DNA of 14,164 nt from JALYUA01 sp040004225 (GCA_040004225.1 JBDUBI010000235.1:1-14164), one strand, 5' to 3'; counted from the stretch's first letter, positions 1 to 7,505 are shown. Program-made: numbers and translations. The notes: a model not told the origin generated them from the letters alone.

Positions 1-753
1 GAGCACCAGGCGACGGGTCGTCCGATCCTGTACACGTCCGGGGATTCGGTGTTCCAGGTCGCCTGCCACGAGGACGTGTGGCCTCCCGAGCGCCTCTGGG
101 ACCTGTGTCGGCGCGCGAGAGCGATCCTGACAGGAGAGCACAACGTCGGACGCGTCATCGCGAGGCCGTTTACGGGCGGGCCCGGCGCCTACGCGAGAAC
201 GGCGAACCGCCGGGACTTCACGGTCGCCCCCACCGGCGAAACGTGGCTCGACCGCCTGACGGCCGCGGGGCGTCACGTTTACGGCATCGGGAAGATCGTC
301 GACATATTTTCGGGCCGGGGGATTTCCGATTCCGTCCACACGGGCTCGGATGCGGAAGGCATCGCGAAAACGGAGGAGGCGCTCCGGGACGGCCGGGCGG
401 ACTGCATCTTCACCAACCTGGTCGACTTCGACAGCAAGTACGGGCATCGCAACGACCCGGCCGGATTCGTTTCGAACCTGGCGTCGCTTGACTCGCTCCT
501 TCCGGCGACTCTCGCGGCCCTCGGGCCGGAGGACCTCTTTCTGTTGACGGCCGACCATGGCTGCGAAACGACAGACGCGTCCACGGACCACACCCGGGAG
601 CTGGTCCCGCTTCTCGCCGCCGGCCCTCCCGTGCGCGACGAGGCGGACCTCGGCATCCGGGAGGGGTTCTGCGACCTCGCCGCAACCGCGGGTGAGTGGC
701 TCGGAGTGCCCGCGCCGCGGGGTACGAGCGCGCTCGACCTCTTCCTGCGCTGA
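1..753 (+). CDS. deoB: Phosphopentomutase, 3' part (5' end outside window)
   Basis: This enzyme interconverts (deoxy)ribose-1-phosphate and (deoxy)ribose-5-phosphate, linking nucleoside phosphorolysis to central carbon metabolism. It is a cytosolic Mn-dependent member of the alkaline phosphatase superfamily. The reading frame is open from base 1, and its first residues (TGRPILYTSGDSVFQ) already match the family, so about 250 C-terminal residues of a protein usually near 390-400 are present. An internal GTG at 49 is not a credible start. Metal ligands are visible by comparison with the Bacillus enzyme: Asp and His of DFDSKYGH (codons 430 and 445), Asp-His of TADHG (553-558) and His of STDHTRE (589). 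The GRGISD and GKIVDIF segments are also typical. It fits the salvage genes downstream, since both phosphorylases there release its substrate. The product call is secure; only the truncation is a limit. Confidence 0.96.
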   Translation, partial: EHQATGRPILYTSGDSVFQVACHEDVWPPERLWDLCRRARAILTGEHNVGRVIARPFTGGPGAYARTANRRDFTVAPTGETWLDRLTAAGRHVYGIGKIVDIFSGRGISDSVHTGSDAEGIAKTEEALRDGRADCIFTNLVDFDSKYGHRNDPAGFVSNLASLDSLLPATLAALGPEDLFLLTADHGCETTDASTDHTRELVPLLAAGPPVRDEADLGIREGFCDLAATAGEWLGVPAPRGTSALDLFLR

Positions 754-761
754 CCCGCCCG

Positions 762-1913
762 TTGCTGCACCTCCTCCTGATCGTGTGCGCCGCGTACGGC
801 GCTCTGGTTCTCCTGCTGGTTCTCCTGAATCTCGCCGCGTTGCCGCGGCTCTCCCGGGAAGCGCCGGGAGGGGCGGAGCTCCCCTTCGTATCGATCGTAG
901 TCCCCGCGCGCAACGAGGAGCGGGCGATCGGATCGGCTCTGAGATCGCTTCTGTCCCAGGATTACCCCTCGCTCGAGGTGGTGGTGGTCGACGATCGCTC
1001 GACGGACGGAACGCGGCGGGTGCTGGCGGCGTTCGCGGGTGACCCGCGCCTCACGATCGTCGACGGCGCGGAGCCGCCGGCGGGTTGGCTGGGAAAGCCA
1101 CACGCGCTCTTTCAGGGGTCTGGCGTGGCCCGGGGGGAGCTTCTCTTCTTTATAGACGCGGACGTCCGGTACGGTCCGGACGCCGTCTCCCGGGCGGTCG
1201 CCTTCCTGATCCGCAACCGCGCGGATTTCGTCGCGCTCCTGCCGCGCCTCGAGACGTCCGGCTTCTGGGAAGGCGTGCTGATGCCGAACCTCCTCTGCGC
1301 GGTGTTCTTCGGCCCGTCGTTCCTCGTCAACCGCAGATGGCCCCGCTGGCTTGCCGTGGGCGGGGGAGCGGGGAACCTGATCCGGCGGAGCGCCTACAAC
1401 GTACTGGGCGGGCACGAAGCGCTGCGGACCTCCGTCATCGATGACGTCCGGCTCGCCCTCGCCGCGAAGCAGGCCGGGTTCACGACCCGGGTGGTGCTCG
1501 CGCACGATCTCGTCGCGGTCCGCATGTATTACGGCTTTCGAGAAGTGTGGAACGGGTTTACGAAGAACATCGCTTACGCGCTGGGCGGCATGACGGGAAT
1601 CGCCTTCGCGGCGATTTCGGTCGTCTGGACGGTGGTCGCGCTGCTTCCGCCGATCGCGCTTCTCGCGGCGCTCGGCGGCGCATCCGTTCCCCCGGCGGAC
1701 ATCGTCCTGGCGGGGATTTCCGCGGGCCTGCTGCTCCTGGCGCGCCTGACGATTTCCGTGTCACTGCGCGACCGACTCTGGCCGGCGTTCACGACCCCCC
1801 TCATGACGGCCGTCTGGGCCGCCCTGCTCGGACGGTCCGTCTACCAGCGCCTCGTCCGCCGCACGGTCCCGTGGCGCGGCCGGGAGTTCGACGCCCGGAA
1901 AGCCGGGTTCTAA
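762..1913 (+). CDS. Membrane-anchored family 2 glycosyltransferase
   Basis: This is a GT-A fold family 2 glycosyltransferase of the kind that modifies lipid-like acceptors at the membrane; sugar and acceptor cannot be read from sequence. From the TTG at 762 it has 383 residues. An N-terminal membrane helix (about 1-25) is followed by SIVVPARNEE, the nucleotide-binding VVDDRSTDG (Asp77-Asp78) and the DxD motif IDADV (Asp132, Asp134). A VIDDV segment lies where the catalytic acidic residue is expected, and about three hydrophobic C-terminal segments follow. The layout recalls carotenoid or hopanoid-associated glycosyltransferases (CrtQ or HpnB-like), but no partner genes are present. The start is uncertain: GTG at 696 would overlap deoB by 58 bases, CTG at 750 would overlap by four, and GTG at 783 would cut the helix. 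I chose TTG 762 because it opens directly into the helix, although no clear ribosome binding site precedes it. It sits oddly inside a nucleoside cluster. Confidence 0.85.
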   Translation: MLHLLLIVCAAYGALVLLLVLLNLAALPRLSREAPGGAELPFVSIVVPARNEERAIGSALRSLLSQDYPSLEVVVVDDRSTDGTRRVLAAFAGDPRLTIVDGAEPPAGWLGKPHALFQGSGVARGELLFFIDADVRYGPDAVSRAVAFLIRNRADFVALLPRLETSGFWEGVLMPNLLCAVFFGPSFLVNRRWPRWLAVGGGAGNLIRRSAYNVLGGHEALRTSVIDDVRLALAAKQAGFTTRVVLAHDLVAVRMYYGFREVWNGFTKNIAYALGGMTGIAFAAISVVWTVVALLPPIALLAALGGASVPPADIVLAGISAGLLLLARLTISVSLRDRLWPAFTTPLMTAVWAALLGRSVYQRLVRRTVPWRGREFDARKAGF

Positions 1914-1981
1914 GGAATCGTCCCTCACTCGACTCGGATTGCTCCCGACACCTCCGGAAAACTGAGAATCGGGAACTGAGC

Positions 1982-1987
1982 TAACAT
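1982..1987 (+). promoter_or_regulatory. Possible -10 element of the nupC operon promoter
   Basis: TAACAT matches four of six bases of the sigma-70 -10 consensus and lies about 70 bases before the nupC start, in the only sizeable gap of the salvage cluster. No good -35 hexamer lies 16-18 bases upstream. A short inverted repeat, CGGGA (1970-1974) and TCCCG (1987-1991), brackets it, and AACTGAG occurs twice just upstream (1960-1966, 1974-1980). This could be a promoter with an operator, but the match is weak. Confidence 0.22.
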
Positions 1988-2042
1988 CCCGGCCCGCAAA
2001 CGTCAGGCGTCTCTCTGCCCCCTCGCCCGCGGAAAACGCGTC

Positions 2043-2050
2043 GGAGGAGG
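2043..2050 (+). promoter_or_regulatory. Strong ribosome binding site of nupC
   Basis: GGAGGAGG ends five bases before the ATG at 2056. It is the best Shine-Dalgarno match in the window and fixes the nupC start. Its strength suits the first gene of a translationally coupled operon. Confidence 0.85.
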
Positions 2051-2055
2051 AATCA

Positions 2056-3321
2056 ATGCGCTGGATAGGCCTCGTCGGCATGGCGGTCATTCTCGGGATC
2101 GCGTTCGCTCTGTCGAACAACCGCCGCGCCATCCGATGGCGGACGGTCGGCTGGGCGTTCGCTCTGCAGCTCGCCTTCGCGTTTCTGGTCCTCTACTGGG
2201 AGACGGGCAAGAACGCCATCCAGGCTTTCTCGGACAAAGTCTCCAACGCGATCGGCTATGCGGATCGCGGCTCGGCGTTTCTCTTCTCCTGGCTCGCCGG
2301 GCCCATGAACGACCTGGGTTCGAAGACGGGACTCCCGATCGGCGGCTTCATCTTCGCGTTCAAGGTCCTGCCGATCATCATCTTCATCTGCTCCTTCTTC
2401 TCGCTCCTCTATTACTTCGGGATCATCCAGATCTTCGTCAAGGGCATGGCCTGGGTGATGCAGAAGACGATGAAAGTCTCCGGTGCCGAGGCGCTCTGCG
2501 TGGCCGCGAACGTCTTCATCGGACAGACGGAGGCGCCCGTCCTGATCGCGCCGTACATTCCGGCGATGACGCACTCCGAGCTCCTGACCATGATGACCGG
2601 CGGGATGGCCCACGTCTCCGGCGCCGTAATGCTCGCGTACGTCACCATGGGCGCCCCTCTGAAGTACCTGATCACCGCCTCGGTCATGGCGGCGCCCGGC
2701 ACGTTTTTGATCGCGAAGATCCTCTGGCCGGAAACCGAGACCCCGGTGACGATGGGCACGGTCAAAATGCATGTCGAGAAGACCAGCGCGAACTTCATCG
2801 ACGCGGCCGCGTCGGGAGCGACTCAGGGCATGGCGCTCGTCTTGAACATCTCGGCGATGCTGATCGCGTTCGTCGCGTTGATCGCGATGCTGAACGGATT
2901 CCTCGGTTGGATCGGCGGCTTCTGGGGACAACCGTCCTTCGCCCTTCAGACCATTTTCGGATGGGTCTTAGCGCCGCTGGCCTTTATCCTGGGCACCCCC
3001 CCACAGGACATCGACAAGGTCGGGAACCTCATCGCGAACAAAACCGTGATCAACGAATTCTTCGCCTTCTCGATGATGAAAGACATGGTGGGTCAGCTGT
3101 CCGAGAAAGGGAAGCTCATCGCCACGTTCGCGCTCTGCGGGTTCGCCAACTTCTCCTCGATCGGGATCCAGATCGGAGGCATCGGAGGGCTCGCGCCGAC
3201 TCGAAAGTCCGACATTGCGCGGCTCGGGTTTCGAGCGCTCCTCGCGGGGTCACTCGTGAGCTTCATGACCGCCTCGATCGCCGGCCTGATCTGGGAGTTC
3301 GCGGGAGCCCCCGTAAAGTGA
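2056..3321 (+). CDS. nupC: NupC-type concentrative nucleoside transporter (CNT family)
   Basis: This inner-membrane symporter of the concentrative nucleoside transporter family imports nucleosides using a proton or sodium gradient. The 421 residues are in the usual bacterial range of about 400-425. Hydrophobic helices run along the whole chain, starting with WIGLVGMAVILGIAFAL. Diagnostic segments are present: GQTEAPVLIAPYI, MTGGMAHVSGAVMLAYVTMG, NKTVINEFFAF (the family's NEF motif) and CGFANFSSIGIQIGG. The start at 2056 is fixed by an ideal ribosome binding site. It is the first gene after a 142-base gap, and its stop overlaps the next start in GTGA, so it is probably co-transcribed and translationally coupled with the phosphorylase. 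Which nucleosides it prefers (purine, pyrimidine or both) and which ion it uses are not readable here. The downstream enzymes cover both base types, which suggests a broad range. Confidence 0.95.
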   Translation: MRWIGLVGMAVILGIAFALSNNRRAIRWRTVGWAFALQLAFAFLVLYWETGKNAIQAFSDKVSNAIGYADRGSAFLFSWLAGPMNDLGSKTGLPIGGFIFAFKVLPIIIFICSFFSLLYYFGIIQIFVKGMAWVMQKTMKVSGAEALCVAANVFIGQTEAPVLIAPYIPAMTHSELLTMMTGGMAHVSGAVMLAYVTMGAPLKYLITASVMAAPGTFLIAKILWPETETPVTMGTVKMHVEKTSANFIDAAASGATQGMALVLNISAMLIAFVALIAMLNGFLGWIGGFWGQPSFALQTIFGWVLAPLAFILGTPPQDIDKVGNLIANKTVINEFFAFSMMKDMVGQLSEKGKLIATFALCGFANFSSIGIQIGGIGGLAPTRKSDIARLGFRALLAGSLVSFMTASIAGLIWEFAGAPVK

Positions 3322-4163
3322 AGACTCCCGGCGTTCTGCAGACTCTGGATGCGGCTGTCGCCCGCATCCGTAAGATGGCGAAGACCGATCCGGTCGTCGG
3401 ACTGGTTCTCGGATCGGGCCTCGGCGCCTTCGCCGCGCGCCTTTCCGACCGAACCGTGATTCCTTATGGAGAGATCCCGCACTTTCCCGCCTCGACCGGC
3501 GTCGTGGGCCACGCGGGCGAACTCGTCCTCGGCCGCGTGGGGAAGATCGCGGTCGCCGTGCTCTCGGGCCGCGTGCACTTCTACGAAGGCCACTCCATGG
3601 CCGACGTCGTCTTCCCGGCGCGCGTCCTCGCCCGGCTGGGAGTCAAGGCGGTCATCCTGACGAACGCCGCGGGAGGCGTTCGCCTCACGTTCAAGCCGGG
3701 CGATCTCATGGTGATCTCCGACCACATCAACCTCTTCGGCCACCACCCCTTGATCGGCCCGAACGTCGACGAGCTCGGGCCGCGCTTCCCGGACATGAGC
3801 TACGTCTACGACACCGAATTACGGCGCGTCGTGAAAGCCGCCGGTCGCGCCGAGAAGATCCCGCTGCGCGAGGGGGTGTATCTCGGCAACTCCGGTCCGT
3901 CGTACGAGACCCCGGCCGAGATTCGCGCCTTCCGGCGCCTGGGGGCGGACGCGGTCGGCATGTCCACGGTTCCGGAGGCGATTGCGCTCCGCCATGCCGG
4001 TGTGCGTGTCGCCGGCATTTCCACCATCACCAACATGGCCGCGGGGATTCTCAAGCAGCCGCTCGAGCACCTCGAAGTCCTCGAGACGACGCGCCGCGTC
4101 GGCGACCGGTTCGTGCGGCTCCTGATGGCCGCCGTCCCCGGGATCGCGGGAGTCCTGAAATGA
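3318..4163 (+). CDS. punA: Purine nucleoside phosphorylase, trimeric 6-oxopurine type
   Basis: This enzyme splits inosine, guanosine and their deoxy forms with phosphate into the base and (deoxy)ribose-1-phosphate. It has 281 residues, close to the trimeric class (about 270-290) and longer than the hexameric DeoD type. The phosphate loop is GLVLGSGLG (Ser33). RVHFYEG, TNAAGG, SGPSYETPAEIR, VGMSTVPE and STITNMAAG follow in the family order. The Glu of TPAEIR and the Asn of STITN correspond to Glu201 and Asn243 of human PNP, which bind 6-oxopurines, so adenosine should be a poor substrate. The GTG start at 3318 overlaps the nupC stop as GTGA, with GGGAG at 3303-3307. Its product, ribose-1-phosphate, is the DeoB substrate. 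The symbol is a family-based assignment; pnp or deoD names are used for related genes. Confidence 0.93.
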   Translation: MKTPGVLQTLDAAVARIRKMAKTDPVVGLVLGSGLGAFAARLSDRTVIPYGEIPHFPASTGVVGHAGELVLGRVGKIAVAVLSGRVHFYEGHSMADVVFPARVLARLGVKAVILTNAAGGVRLTFKPGDLMVISDHINLFGHHPLIGPNVDELGPRFPDMSYVYDTELRRVVKAAGRAEKIPLREGVYLGNSGPSYETPAEIRAFRRLGADAVGMSTVPEAIALRHAGVRVAGISTITNMAAGILKQPLEHLEVLETTRRVGDRFVRLLMAAVPGIAGVLK

Positions 4164-4558
4164 GCGGGGCTCCGCCTGTTTCCGAAGACCGGCTCGTTGA
4201 GGAAGCCGCCCGCTACCGGGGTAACGCCCTGTCGAAGCGCAGCGGGTTCTCCGTCGGAGCGGCGATCGAAGATTCCGAGGGGCGCGTGTGGGGCGGATGC
4301 AACGTCGAGAACAGCACGTACGGGCTGACTGTCTGCGCGGAGCGCGTGGCGATCTGGAAGGCGCTCTCGGAAGGCGTTCGTTCTTTCCGGTCGGTTGCCG
4401 TGGTGACCGGCGCGGAGCAGCCCACGCCGCCGTGCGGCGCCTGCCGACAGATTCTCTGGGAGTTTGCGGGGGACGTTCCGGTCGTCATGGCGACTGAGAG
4501 CGGCAAGCGCAAGAGACTGCGCCTGGCGGAGCTCTTCCCGGAACCGTTCGACTTCTAG
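4160..4558 (+). CDS. cdd: Cytidine deaminase
   Basis: This zinc enzyme deaminates cytidine and deoxycytidine to uridine and deoxyuridine. Its 132 residues fit the small homotetrameric class. FSVGAAI and GCNVENSTYG (Asn48 and Glu50 bind the ribose) precede VCAERVAIWKA, with Cys59 as zinc ligand and Glu61 as catalytic proton shuttle. PPCGACRQ supplies zinc ligands Cys92 and Cys95. The ATG at 4160 overlaps the phosphorylase stop as ATGA, with GGGAG seven bases upstream. The enzyme feeds the pyrimidine-nucleoside phosphorylase downstream, which accepts uridine but not cytidine. All key residues are intact. The N-terminus is slightly shorter than in Bacillus Cdd, which is normal variation. Confidence 0.96.
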   Translation: MSGAPPVSEDRLVEEAARYRGNALSKRSGFSVGAAIEDSEGRVWGGCNVENSTYGLTVCAERVAIWKALSEGVRSFRSVAVVTGAEQPTPPCGACRQILWEFAGDVPVVMATESGKRKRLRLAELFPEPFDF

Positions 4559-4561
4559 GAG
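4557..4561 (+). promoter_or_regulatory. Ribosome binding site supporting the amidohydrolase start at 4572
   Basis: AGGAG overlaps the cdd stop codon and lies ten bases before the ATG at 4572. It favours this start, which includes the signal peptide, over a later GTG at 4710 that would give a cytosolic protein and has no such site. Confidence 0.6.
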
Positions 4562-4571
4562 CCTGTCCGAA

Positions 4572-6098
4572 ATGTCCGTCGCGAGCGCACCGAGGCCGAA
4601 CCGGGAGCGGGGGCGCGCGCTCCGCCGTCCTGTTTTGTTCGCGGCGGTTCTTTCCGCCGGCCTGCTTCTCGTCGCCGCGTCTCCCCGACGCGCCCCGCGC
4701 CGCCCCGCGGTGCAGACGGCGCCGGCCTCGGAGGCGGCGGACCTTCTCGTCGTCGGCGGCCGGGTCGTGACCATGGACGCTTCTTTTTCCGTCATCGACG
4801 ATGGCGGACTCTTCCTCTCGGGCGGGAAGATCGTCGCCGTGGGGCGCTCGGCGGACCTGAAGGCAAAATACGCCGGCAAGCCGACCTGGGACGCGCAGGG
4901 CCGGATCCTCCTTCCGGGTCTCGTCAATACGCACGGGCACGCGGCGATGACTCTCCTGCGCGGCCTCGCCGACGATCTGACGCTCGATCGCTGGCTGACC
5001 GAGCACATCTTCCCCGCAGAAGCGAAGAATGTCTCCCCCGAATTCGTGTACGACGGAACGCTTCTGGCCTGCCTCGAGATGATCGAGGGGGGAACGACCA
5101 CGTTCGCGGACATGTACTACTTCGAGTCGGAGGCGGCGCGCGCGGTGGACCGGGCGGGGCTGCGGGGAGTCCTGGGGGAGACGTTCATCGACTTTCCGGT
5201 CCCCGACCACAAAGACCTGCCGGCCACGCTCGCCCTGATGAAGGCGTTTGTCGCGCGGTGGAAATCTCACCCGAGGATCGTTCCCGCCGCGGCCCCGCAC
5301 GCTCCCTACACCTGTTCGAAGGAGACACTTCTCGCCGCGCGCGACTTCGCGCACGCCGAGAACATCCCTCTGCTCATCCACGTCGCGGAGACCCGCAAGG
5401 AGGTCGACGACGCGCGCAAGGCCTGGCAGCAGACGCCGTTCGTGCGCCTCGCCTCGGTAGGCTTTTTCGATCCCGGTCCGGGGGGCCGACGAATTCCGAT
5501 TGTGGCCGCCCACGGGGTGTGGATGGACGAGGGCGATATCGCGATCGTCCGGCAGTATGGCGTCGCGCTGTCCCACAACCCGGAGTCGAACATGAAGCTC
5601 GCCTCGGGGATCGCGGACGTGCCGGCGTGGCAGAAAGCGGGACTCTCCTGGGGGCTTGGCACCGACGGACCGGCCGGCTCCAACAACGACCTCTCGATGT
5701 TCGAGGCCATGGACTTCGCGGGCAAGCTGGCGAAGGTCTCGAAAATGGACCCGACGGTGCTTCCGGCGCGCGAGATCGTCGCCGCGGCGACGCGAGGGGG
5801 CGCGAAGGCGCTGGGGCTCGACGCGAAGATCGGGTCCCTCGAGGCGGGCAAACAGGCCGACTTCATCGCCGTCAGGACTCGAACGGCGCATGAGCAGCCC
5901 TTTGACGATCCGTACTCGGCGCTCGTGTACTCGATCAAAGCCTCGGACGTCTCGGACGTCTGGGTGGACGGGCGGCGTCTTCTCGCGGACGGGCGGCCGA
6001 CGACCCTGGACGCCGGGGCCATTCTGGACAAGGCCGCGGCATGGCGCCGGCGAGTGGATGCCTCGCTCGCGGCGCCGAAAGGGGAGAAGCAGCCGTGA
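4572..6098 (+). CDS. Amidohydrolase of the MTA/SAH/adenosine deaminase type, with apparent signal peptide
   Basis: This metal-dependent amidohydrolase is closest in motifs to methylthioadenosine/S-adenosylhomocysteine deaminases (MtaD, TRZ/ATZ group), which remove the 6-amino group of adenosine derivatives. It has 508 residues. Metal ligands are His121 and His123 in THGHAAM, His270 in LIHVAE (with Glu273), His314 in AAHGVW and Asp365 in GTDGP. HAPYTCS and SHNPESNMKLASGIA are typical of the group, and the C-terminus (GSLEAGKQADFIAV) closes the beta-sandwich. Unusually, residues 10-37 form an Arg-rich stretch, the hydrophobic VLFAAVLSAGLLLVAA and a polar region. This looks like a Sec signal or membrane anchor, with no lipobox Cys. 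Relatives are normally cytosolic and about 50 residues shorter. The gene follows cdd by 13 bases and overlaps the next gene as GTGA. Adenosine deaminase activity would complement the 6-oxopurine phosphorylase; this is inference. Guanine or another deaminase remains possible. Confidence 0.85.
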   Translation: MSVASAPRPNRERGRALRRPVLFAAVLSAGLLLVAASPRRAPRRPAVQTAPASEAADLLVVGGRVVTMDASFSVIDDGGLFLSGGKIVAVGRSADLKAKYAGKPTWDAQGRILLPGLVNTHGHAAMTLLRGLADDLTLDRWLTEHIFPAEAKNVSPEFVYDGTLLACLEMIEGGTTTFADMYYFESEAARAVDRAGLRGVLGETFIDFPVPDHKDLPATLALMKAFVARWKSHPRIVPAAAPHAPYTCSKETLLAARDFAHAENIPLLIHVAETRKEVDDARKAWQQTPFVRLASVGFFDPGPGGRRIPIVAAHGVWMDEGDIAIVRQYGVALSHNPESNMKLASGIADVPAWQKAGLSWGLGTDGPAGSNNDLSMFEAMDFAGKLAKVSKMDPTVLPAREIVAAATRGGAKALGLDAKIGSLEAGKQADFIAVRTRTAHEQPFDDPYSALVYSIKASDVSDVWVDGRRLLADGRPTTLDAGAILDKAAAWRRRVDASLAAPKGEKQP

Positions 6099-7399
6099 AG
6101 AGCGTTTACGAGATCCTGCGCGCCAAACGCGACGGTCAGGAGCTCTCCCGCGAGGAGATTGCCTTTCTCATCCAGGGCATCGTCTCGGGAGACGTTCCGG
6201 ACTACCAGGCGGCGGCCTTCCTCATGGCGGCCGTCATCCGGGGACTCTCGACGCCCGAAATGGCGGCGCTGACGGAAGCGATGCGGGATTCCGGCGACTC
6301 CTGGGACCTCTCGGACCTCGCGCCCGTGGTCGACAAGCACTCGACGGGAGGCGTCGGAGACAAGGCCACGCTCGTCCTGGCTCCCCTCGTCGCCGCGGCG
6401 GGCGGGCGGGTCGGGATGATGTCGGGCCGGGGCCTCGGGCACACGGGCGGAACGCTCGACAAGCTCGCCGCGATCCCGGGGTTCCGCACCGACCTCGACC
6501 TGCCCCGAGTGCGGCGGGCGTTGACCGAAGTGGGGGCGGCGCTCTTCGCACAAACCGACACGGTGGCGCCGGCGGACCGCAAGCTCTACGCGCTCCGGGA
6601 CGTCACGGGCACCGTCGAGTCTCTCGGCCTCATCGTCGCTTCCATCCTGTCGAAAAAGCTCGCGTCGGGAACCACGGGGATCGTCTTCGACGTGAAGACG
6701 GGCAACGGCGCGTTCTTGAAGACCGTTGCCGAGTCTCGCGCGCTCGGCCGGGCTCTCGTCGACACGTCGCGGGCCGCCGGCCGGGAGGCCACCGGATGGA
6801 TCACCGACATGTCCCGGCCCCTCGGGCGCGCCGTCGGCAACGCCCTCGAGGCGGAAGAGTCGATTCTGGTGCTGCGCAACGAGGGCCCCCCGGCCGTCAA
6901 GGAGCTTTGCCTGGTTCTCGGGACCGACATGTTGCGGTTTGCGGAACCCGCCCTCTCCGAGCCGGAGGCGCGGAAACGCCTCGAGGACGCCCTCTCGTCC
7001 GGAAAGGCCGCGGAGCGGTTCGGGCGGCTCATCGAGTTTCAGGGCGGAGATCCGCGCGTGATGGACGATCCTTCGATCCTTCCTCAGCCGAAATCGCGCA
7101 CTCCGGCGGTGGCGGCCCGATCGGGCTTCGTTCAGGCCATCCAGACGGAGAAGATGGGTTTTCTGTCGATCGACATCGGATGCGGTCGGCGCAAGCGCGA
7201 GGACGAGATCGACTTCGCGGCCGGTTTTTTAGTCGAGAAGACCGTCGGCGATCGGGTCGAAAAGGGAGAGCCGCTCGCGATCCTCTGCCTCGGAAATCGG
7301 GCCGCGCCGCGTCCGGCGTTCGAGCGGGAGCTCGCGGACCTCTTCGAGATCGGCGACGCGCCCGCCTCCCCGCCCCCGCTCGCGATCGAGAAGCTGTAA
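6095..7399 (+). CDS. pdp: Pyrimidine-nucleoside (thymidine) phosphorylase
   Basis: This enzyme phosphorolyses thymidine, deoxyuridine and, in the Pdp subtype, uridine, giving the base and (deoxy)ribose-1-phosphate. It has 434 residues, matching the Geobacillus and Bacillus enzymes (433) and the E. coli DeoA range. The small alpha domain comes first. Then follow VDKHSTGGVGDK (Lys81, His82, Ser83 of the phosphate site), the family signature SGRGLGHTGGTLDKLAAIPG (110-129) and YALRDVTGTVESLGLIVAS, with the pyrimidine-binding Arg and Ser. FDVKTGNGAF follows, and a C-terminal barrel-sandwich-type domain closes the protein. The GTG at 6095 overlaps the amidohydrolase stop as GTGA, with GGGGAG at 6081-6086. 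It is the last gene of the salvage run. Whether it prefers uridine (pdp) or thymidine (deoA) cannot be decided firmly; the symbol is provisional. Confidence 0.94.
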   Translation: MKSVYEILRAKRDGQELSREEIAFLIQGIVSGDVPDYQAAAFLMAAVIRGLSTPEMAALTEAMRDSGDSWDLSDLAPVVDKHSTGGVGDKATLVLAPLVAAAGGRVGMMSGRGLGHTGGTLDKLAAIPGFRTDLDLPRVRRALTEVGAALFAQTDTVAPADRKLYALRDVTGTVESLGLIVASILSKKLASGTTGIVFDVKTGNGAFLKTVAESRALGRALVDTSRAAGREATGWITDMSRPLGRAVGNALEAEESILVLRNEGPPAVKELCLVLGTDMLRFAEPALSEPEARKRLEDALSSGKAAERFGRLIEFQGGDPRVMDDPSILPQPKSRTPAVAARSGFVQAIQTEKMGFLSIDIGCGRRKREDEIDFAAGFLVEKTVGDRVEKGEPLAILCLGNRAAPRPAFERELADLFEIGDAPASPPPLAIEKL

Positions 7400-7409
7400 C
7401 GATTTTCGA

Positions 7410-7433
7410 TGACGGTGTGACCGGTGACGGTGT
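7410..7433 (+). repeat. Short direct repeat upstream of the phosphodiesterase gene
   Basis: TGACGGTGT occurs at 7410-7418 and again at 7425-7433, giving a 15-base period, inside the 106-base gap before the gene at 7506. Paired direct repeats can be operator half-sites, but the spacing does not match the 11-base Pho box. I see no convincing promoter or terminator in this gap, and chance is possible. Confidence 0.25.
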
Positions 7434-7505
7434 TCGTTTTGGCCGTCCCTTCCCGGTCGCAGTGACGGAGTCTGTCCGCGCGGAAATCCGGACCCGGGGC
7501 TCACG

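Noticed and set aside
279..1505. Minus-strand open frame opposite deoB and the glycosyltransferase
   Set aside because: Arg/Pro-rich shadow without motifs; both plus-strand genes are well supported.
1894..1907. Hairpin CCCGG-AAAG-CCGGG at the end of the glycosyltransferase gene as a terminator
   Set aside because: Only a five-base stem, inside the coding sequence and without a T-run.
1988..2042. Riboswitch or structured leader upstream of nupC
   Set aside because: Only very short pairings are visible (for example CGCG around GAAAA), with no match to a riboswitch core that I recognise.
2136..3317. Possible N-terminal extension of the purine nucleoside phosphorylase through the nupC region
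   Set aside because: The extension is out of frame with nupC and of low quality. The GTG at 3318 with GGGAG upstream gives the normal family length.
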